Source: an uncultured Eubacteriales bacterium
Lineage (GTDB): Bacteria; Bacillota; Clostridia; Christensenellales; CAG-138
Assembly (NCBI GenBank): GCA_900543475.1
Contig: UQRU01000036.1
Coordinates: 1 to 18,690 of the forward strand
Length of the DNA stretch: 18,690 bases
Direction: 5' to 3'
This document shows positions 15,086 to 18,690 of the stretch, one piece after another (position 1 is the first letter of the stretch; the number at the start of each line of letters is the position of its first letter). A program made the translations under genes and the position numbers. Under the pieces are notes generated by a model. It did no database searches. It was given only the letters and a program-made list of their open reading frames with translations, and was not told the origin of the DNA.

Positions 15086-15916
15086 CTATCCGGCATGGAA
15101 ATGGGCCTTGAGCTTGCCGATGGCCCAGAAAATGCAATAGGCGACCACATTGGTCATCACGATGCTGGCGCCGGCGGGGGTGGCAATGGCGTAGGAAAGT
15201 ACCATACCGATGAGGAAGCACAGTACGGAGACCAGGGCGGAGAGCAAGACCACCCCCCGGAAGCTGCTGCACAGCCGCATGGCGGTGAGGGCAGGGAAGA
15301 TGATCAGGCCGGAGATCAGCATGGTACCCATGATCCGCATACCGATGACGATGGTGAGGGCGGTCAACAGGGCGATGATCATGCTGTAAAGGTTGGCCCG
15401 GGTACCGGTGGCCCGGGCAAAGCTCTCGTCGAAGGTGATGGCAAAGATGTTGTTATAAAAAAGGATGAACATCACCAGCACCACCAGGGCCAGGATCAGG
15501 GAAAGGATCACATCCCCTTCCCCCATGGAAAGGATACTGCCGAACATATAGCCGTAAACGTCGGCATTCAGGCCGCTGGACAGGGAGGTGACCAGCACGC
15601 CGGCGGCCAAAGCCCCGCTGGAGATCAAGGCGATGGCGCTATCCCCCCGGAGCTTGCCGTTTTGGCTTAGGCGCAGTAGCAGGAAGGCCGCGGCCACCAC
15701 CACTGGGATGGCCACCGCCAGGGGGGCCACGTTCATGGCCATGGCGATGGACAGGGCGCCAAAGCCCACATGGGAGAGGCCGTCGCCGATCATGGAATAG
15801 CGCTTGAGCACCAGGCTCACCCCCAACAGGGCGGCGCACAGGGCCACCAGGGAGCCCACCAGGATGGCCCGCACCAGGAACCCATAGGAAAAGATCTCTT
15901 GCAACAGCTGGATCAT
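15086..15916 (-). CDS. znuB: Zinc/manganese ABC transporter, membrane permease
   Basis: A 276-residue ABC-3 family permease with about eight to nine membrane segments. Family landmarks are the N-terminal ALLGVSLVLKRYSMIGDGLSHVGFG, where the metal-importer permeases contact the ATPase, and the middle ATGTRANLYSMIIALLTALT. It forms the membrane channel for the cation delivered by ZnuA. The ATG at 15916 overlaps the stop of the ATPase gene as ATGA. Last gene of the unit. The C-terminus (KAHFHAG) ends just before the GC-rich inverted repeat. Confidence 0.92.
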   Translation of the reverse strand: MIQLLQEIFSYGFLVRAILVGSLVALCAALLGVSLVLKRYSMIGDGLSHVGFGALSIAMAMNVAPLAVAIPVVVAAAFLLLRLSQNGKLRGDSAIALISSGALAAGVLVTSLSSGLNADVYGYMFGSILSMGEGDVILSLILALVVLVMFILFYNNIFAITFDESFARATGTRANLYSMIIALLTALTIVIGMRIMGTMLISGLIIFPALTAMRLCSSFRGVVLLSALVSVLCFLIGMVLSYAIATPAGASIVMTNVVAYCIFWAIGKLKAHFHAG

Positions 15917-16677
15917 GGGACGTTACCTCCGCAGGAAGCGTCGCACACATGGGAATTGTGATGGCCCACGCAGTCGCACCGGAGGAAGGGCTGGCTGATG
16001 GGGCTCAGATGGTAAGCCTGGGCGGTGCCGAAAAAGGCCATGCCCTTATCGGAAAGGTGCAATACCATGGTGGCGTCATGGAGGGCGCAGCTCACGTCGT
16101 GGGAGACCATCAGGATGGTAATACCCTGCTCCCGGTTCAATGCCTTGATGATGGCGTACAGTTCGGCGGTGGCCAGGGGGTCCAGGCCCGTTACCGGCTC
16201 ATCCAGCAGCAATAGCTTGCTGGTGGCGCACAGGGCCCGGGCCAGCAACACCCGCTGCTGTTGGCCGCCGGAAAGATCCCGGTAGGAAGCGTTGGCCAAC
16301 TCCGTAATGCCCAGCCGCTCCATATTTTCCCCAGCCCGGGCCTTATCCCCTTTGGTATAGAATGGGAAAAAGCCCCTGCGGCCCAGGCAGCCGGAGAGCA
16401 CCACCTCTTCCACCGAGGCGGGGAAATCCTTTTGCACGGGGTTTTGCTGGGGCAGATATCCGATCTCCCGGGGGGACAGGCCGAAAAAACGAATGGTGCC
16501 GGACACCGGAGCCAAAAGCCCCAGCAAGCCCTTCACCAGGGTAGATTTCCCGCTGCCGTTTTCCCCCACCAGGCATAGATAGTCCCCGCTGTTTACCGTA
16601 AAGGTCAAATGCCGTACCGCCAGGCCGGTCTCATAGCCCAGGGCCAGGTCCTGGCACTGGATCAGGGGTGTGCTCAT
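15913..16677 (-). CDS. znuC: Zinc/manganese ABC transporter, ATPase with Cys/His tail
   Basis: The 254-residue ATP-binding subunit has Walker A (GENGSGKST), Q-loop (LPQQNPVQKD), signature (LSGGQQQR), Walker B (LLLLDEP) and H-loop (MVSHDV), so it is complete. Beyond the ATPase core is a tail with Cys234, Cys236, His239, His240, His243, Cys245 and Cys249, unusually rich in metal ligands and a possible zinc sensor or store. It overlaps the znuA stop at its start and znuB at its end, 4 bases each. Zinc versus manganese cannot be decided from this subunit alone, but the Cys/His tail favours zinc. Confidence 0.92.
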   Translation of the reverse strand: MSTPLIQCQDLALGYETGLAVRHLTFTVNSGDYLCLVGENGSGKSTLVKGLLGLLAPVSGTIRFFGLSPREIGYLPQQNPVQKDFPASVEEVVLSGCLGRRGFFPFYTKGDKARAGENMERLGITELANASYRDLSGGQQQRVLLARALCATSKLLLLDEPVTGLDPLATAELYAIIKALNREQGITILMVSHDVSCALHDATMVLHLSDKGMAFFGTAQAYHLSPISQPFLRCDCVGHHNSHVCDASCGGNVP

Positions 16678-17591
16678 GCTAGCCCCTCCTTCAAGTTGAC
16701 CAGGTTTTGCTCCATCAGGGACAGATAGGTGACCCCTGCCGCCAGATCCGTTTTGGATACGTTGTGGCAGGAATGAAGCAGCAACGCCTTGGCTCCGGTC
16801 TCCTGGGCAATGGCGTTGGCCACCTTGGGCTCGGTGAGCTCCTCGTAATAGATCACCGGGATGCCCTGCTCCAGGATGGCGTCGGTGATCCGGGCCACCG
16901 CTTGGGCGGAAGGCTCGGTCTCCTCGGAGCAGGAATCATAGGCGGCGATGCAGGTAAGCCCGTACCGCTTGGCAAAATAGTGCAGGGCAAACCGCCCGCC
17001 AAAACAAATGGTAGTCCGCTGGCCCTGGGCTACCGCTTCCATAAAGGCGGCGTCCAGCTGGGTAAGCTGCTGCTTATAGGCGTCGGCATTGGCGAGATAG
17101 ATCTCCTCGTTGGCCGGGTCCGCCTGGCAAAAGGCGGCGGCAATGTTATCCACCATCACCATGGCCATGGTGGGGTCCGTCCAAATGTGGGGGTCATAGT
17201 TGTGGACATGGCCGCTGTGGGTTTCTTCGTCGCTTTCCACAGGGTCCAGCTCCAGACCCATGGATACATCCACCACCGCCACGTCTGAGGTGAGGCTTTG
17301 GGCAATGTCGTCCGCCCAGGCTTCCATATATGGCCCGGTATAGAGGAATACATCCGCCTGGTCGATTTGGATAATATCCTGGGGGCTGGGCTCATAGGAA
17401 TGGCTCTCCATCCCTGGCGGCAACAGCAGGGTCACCTGCGCCAGCTCCCCGGCCACCGCCCGGGCAAAATCATATTGGGGGAATAGGGTTGCTACCACCT
17501 GTAAGCCTGTATCCGAAGCAGCGGCCTGGGGTTGGGAGCTGCAGCCCGTCAACAATAGGCAAACAAGAAGGAAAAATGCGATTTTTTTCAA
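16674..17591 (-). CDS. znuA: Zinc/manganese ABC transporter, substrate-binding lipoprotein
   Basis: The 305-residue protein has a lipoprotein signal (LLTGC, Cys17) and the ZnuA/TroA fold (LFPQYDFARAVAG; GMESHSYEPSPQD). Likely metal ligands are His64 and His135 (DPHIWTDP), with a short His-rich loop (THSGHVHNYDPH). The third canonical His appears replaced by Arg200, with His204 four residues on, and the acidic ligand region is CSEETEPS. This variant (GxRF...CSxETE) occurs in other Firmicutes. The start is TTG at 17591, with AAGGA about 11 bases upstream. It heads the znuA-znuC-znuB cluster and lies 39 bases after the ATP-grasp gene. Confidence 0.92.
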   Translation of the reverse strand: MKKIAFFLLVCLLLTGCSSQPQAAASDTGLQVVATLFPQYDFARAVAGELAQVTLLLPPGMESHSYEPSPQDIIQIDQADVFLYTGPYMEAWADDIAQSLTSDVAVVDVSMGLELDPVESDEETHSGHVHNYDPHIWTDPTMAMVMVDNIAAAFCQADPANEEIYLANADAYKQQLTQLDAAFMEAVAQGQRTTICFGGRFALHYFAKRYGLTCIAAYDSCSEETEPSAQAVARITDAILEQGIPVIYYEELTEPKVANAIAQETGAKALLLHSCHNVSKTDLAAGVTYLSLMEQNLVNLKEGLA

Positions 17592-17621
17592 AGGTAAACC
17601 AGTCCTTTCCAGGGAAATAAA

Positions 17622-17642
17622 CGTATGCCACTATACGGTATA
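17622..17642. promoter_or_regulatory. Overlapping short inverted repeats before znuA
   Basis: CGTAT-N6-ATACG (17622-17637) overlaps TATAC-G-GTATA (17632-17642) at the end of the ATP-grasp gene and just before znuA. It could be an operator for a metal-responsive repressor or part of an internal promoter. It does not match the Fur/Zur consensus I know. Confidence 0.3.
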
Positions 17643-18515
17643 TTGACCGATAGATTGCCGTATGTGGGAGAAAATAGCCCCTGCCACGTCCACGCCCGTC
17701 TTGGCGGCAAGGCCGTGGAACTGGGCGTTGGAGTTGACCTCGCAGATCAAAGGGCCGTCGGGACCGGGCAACAGATCCACCCCGGCAAAGTCCAGCCCCA
17801 AGGCTGCCGCAGCCTGTATGGCCAGCTGGGTTTCCATCGGGGTGGGGGCATAGGCCTCCGCAATGCCTCCAGAGGCCACGTTGGCCCGAAAATCGTGGGG
17901 ATTGTGCCGCCGGATGGCGCCGATCACCCGGCCCCCCACCACATAAATGCGTACATCCGCCCCTTCCGGGCCGCCCACATAGGCCTGCAGCAGCATGGGG
18001 GAAGGGGCGTGCTCCACCAGGATCTGAACCGCTGCCTTCCGGTCCTGGGCCAGATATACCTGCCAGCCAAAGGAACCCCGGCATTCCTTGATCACCATGG
18101 GATACCCAAGATACGCTTCCGCCTGCTCTAGGAAGTCCAGCCGCGTATACCCCAGACCCGCAAAGGTGAGCGGCGCCTGCACCGTGGCCGGCTGGGGCAG
18201 CCCGGCCCGGGATAGCGCCATATGGGTCAGCAGCTTATTGTCCGCCGCCGCGATCCCTTCCACTGGGTTGAACAGCCGCAGGCCCCGGTATTCCAGCTGC
18301 TTGCCCAGCACCGTATCCTTATCCCAAAACAAACAAAAGTCATATGGCGCCAAGGGCCGCAGGGGCGTATTGGTGGTTACGTCAAAAAGCAGCTGGCTGT
18401 TGGTATACAGGTCTAGCTGGATCTCCTTTTGGGCTGCCGCCGTAAGCAGGGAATGCTGAAGCGCCAAAAATCCCTCCGATTGTCCGAAGGTATTCATCAC
18501 CAGCAGGCCCTTCAT
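17631..18515 (-). CDS. RimK-like ATP-grasp ligase
   Basis: A 294-residue ATP-grasp enzyme of the RimK/LysX type, which joins an amino acid or amine to a carboxylate through an acyl-phosphate. Visible motifs are the nucleotide-binding lysine strand (YPMVIKECRGSFGWQVYLA), the hinge (MLLQAYVGGPEGADVRIYVV), the RRHNPHDFRANVASGG loop and the metal-binding CEVNSNAQF. The ATG at 18515 has GAGGGTGG 7 bases upstream. It lies directly before znuA on the same strand, probably as one transcript. The substrate is unknown. Glutamylation of a protein or peptide is only one family possibility. Confidence 0.85.
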   Translation of the reverse strand: MKGLLVMNTFGQSEGFLALQHSLLTAAAQKEIQLDLYTNSQLLFDVTTNTPLRPLAPYDFCLFWDKDTVLGKQLEYRGLRLFNPVEGIAAADNKLLTHMALSRAGLPQPATVQAPLTFAGLGYTRLDFLEQAEAYLGYPMVIKECRGSFGWQVYLAQDRKAAVQILVEHAPSPMLLQAYVGGPEGADVRIYVVGGRVIGAIRRHNPHDFRANVASGGIAEAYAPTPMETQLAIQAAAALGLDFAGVDLLPGPDGPLICEVNSNAQFHGLAAKTGVDVAGAIFSHIRQSIGQYTV

Positions 18516-18540
18516 GTGTAGACCACCCTCTTTTCAACAT

Positions 18541-18578
18541 ATGCCTTTCGGCATGGATACAGCCCGCAAGGCGGACTG
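18541..18578 (-). other. Leader hairpins before the ATP-grasp gene
   Basis: Two small stems lie between the promoter and the gene. On the minus strand they are CAGTCCGC-CTT-GCGGGCTG (18578-18560) and ATGCC-GAAA-GGCAT (18554-18541), the latter with a stable GNRA loop. They may protect or regulate the leader. No known riboswitch is recognised. Confidence 0.35.
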
Positions 18579-18583
18579 AAAAA

Positions 18584-18612
18584 AGCATAGCACAGCCCAG
18601 CTTGGGATGCAA
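18584..18612 (-). promoter_or_regulatory. Promoter of the ATP-grasp/znu unit
   Basis: On the minus strand: TTGCAT, 17 bases, then TATGCT with a TG extension one base upstream (TGCTATGCT). Spacing is ideal and it lies about 70 bases before the ATP-grasp start. Confidence 0.55.
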
Positions 18613-18630
18613 GGCCGGAACGGCTTTTGC

Positions 18631-18690
18631 GGCCGGGGGGCCCCCGGGGGGGGGGGCGGGGGGTGGGCGCGCCCCGCCGGGCCCCCCCAC
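18631..18690. other. Extremely GC-rich window edge
   Basis: This stretch is almost only G and C, with an 11-G run (18646-18656) and several palindromes (GGGCGCGCCC type). It resembles in style the inverted repeat at 14848-15005. No gene is supported, and the sequence may be unreliable here. Confidence 0.4.

Noticed and set aside
14753..15272. Open frames across the G/C homopolymer region encoding Pro/Gly-rich peptides
   Set aside because: Long G and C runs give stop-free poly-Pro/Gly frames by composition alone.

Overview
The window looks like chromosomal DNA of a GC-rich anaerobic Clostridia-type Firmicute, probably from the gut. The evidence is a six-subunit-type Rnf operon in the clostridial order C-D-(G)-E-A-B, AGGAGG-type ribosome binding sites, GTG and TTG starts, TGnTATAAT promoters and a large serine recombinase of the kind common in Firmicutes mobile elements. 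Genus cannot be read from the sequence. Apart from 7.3-12.8 kb, every gene is on the minus strand.

Layout, left to right. 1-97: the right end of a dispersed hairpin-rich repeat (copy A), then a hairpin just beyond the end of the rnf operon. 112-4690: rnfC-rnfD-rnfE-rnfA-rnfB, transcribed leftwards from an extended -10 promoter near 4685. The operon is tightly packed and has no rnfG. 4835-6698: a three-gene unit with overlapping ends, made of a membrane-anchored endonuclease/exonuclease/phosphatase protein and two half-length TauE/SafE (TSUP) permease subunits. 6902-9769: two nearly identical, oppositely oriented copies (B and C) of the repeat. They bracket transposase debris, a strong-looking promoter and an NCS2 uracil/xanthine-type permease on the plus strand. 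9770-12755: a large serine recombinase with a terminator-like leader hairpin, ending directly against a feoB gene that has lost its 5' half. 12763-14760: a convergent hflK-hflC pair with its own promoter and terminator. 14848-15005: a very unusual GC-homopolymer inverted repeat. 15086-18612: a minus-strand unit of a RimK-like ATP-grasp ligase followed by a zinc/manganese ABC importer (znuA-znuC-znuB). The last ~60 bases are again extremely GC-rich.

How it fits together. Rnf couples ferredoxin oxidation and NAD+ reduction to ion pumping. The ABC importer and the broken FeoB concern transition metals, HflKC is a membrane stomatin-like complex, and the plus-strand middle section is an accessory island of mobile-element origin. 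The items most worth a second look are the ~242-bp multi-hairpin repeat family whose differences all avoid the stems, the Rnf operon without rnfG, the 27-bp-armed G/C homopolymer palindrome, and the recombinase/feoB junction. I found no tRNA, rRNA or CRISPR array.
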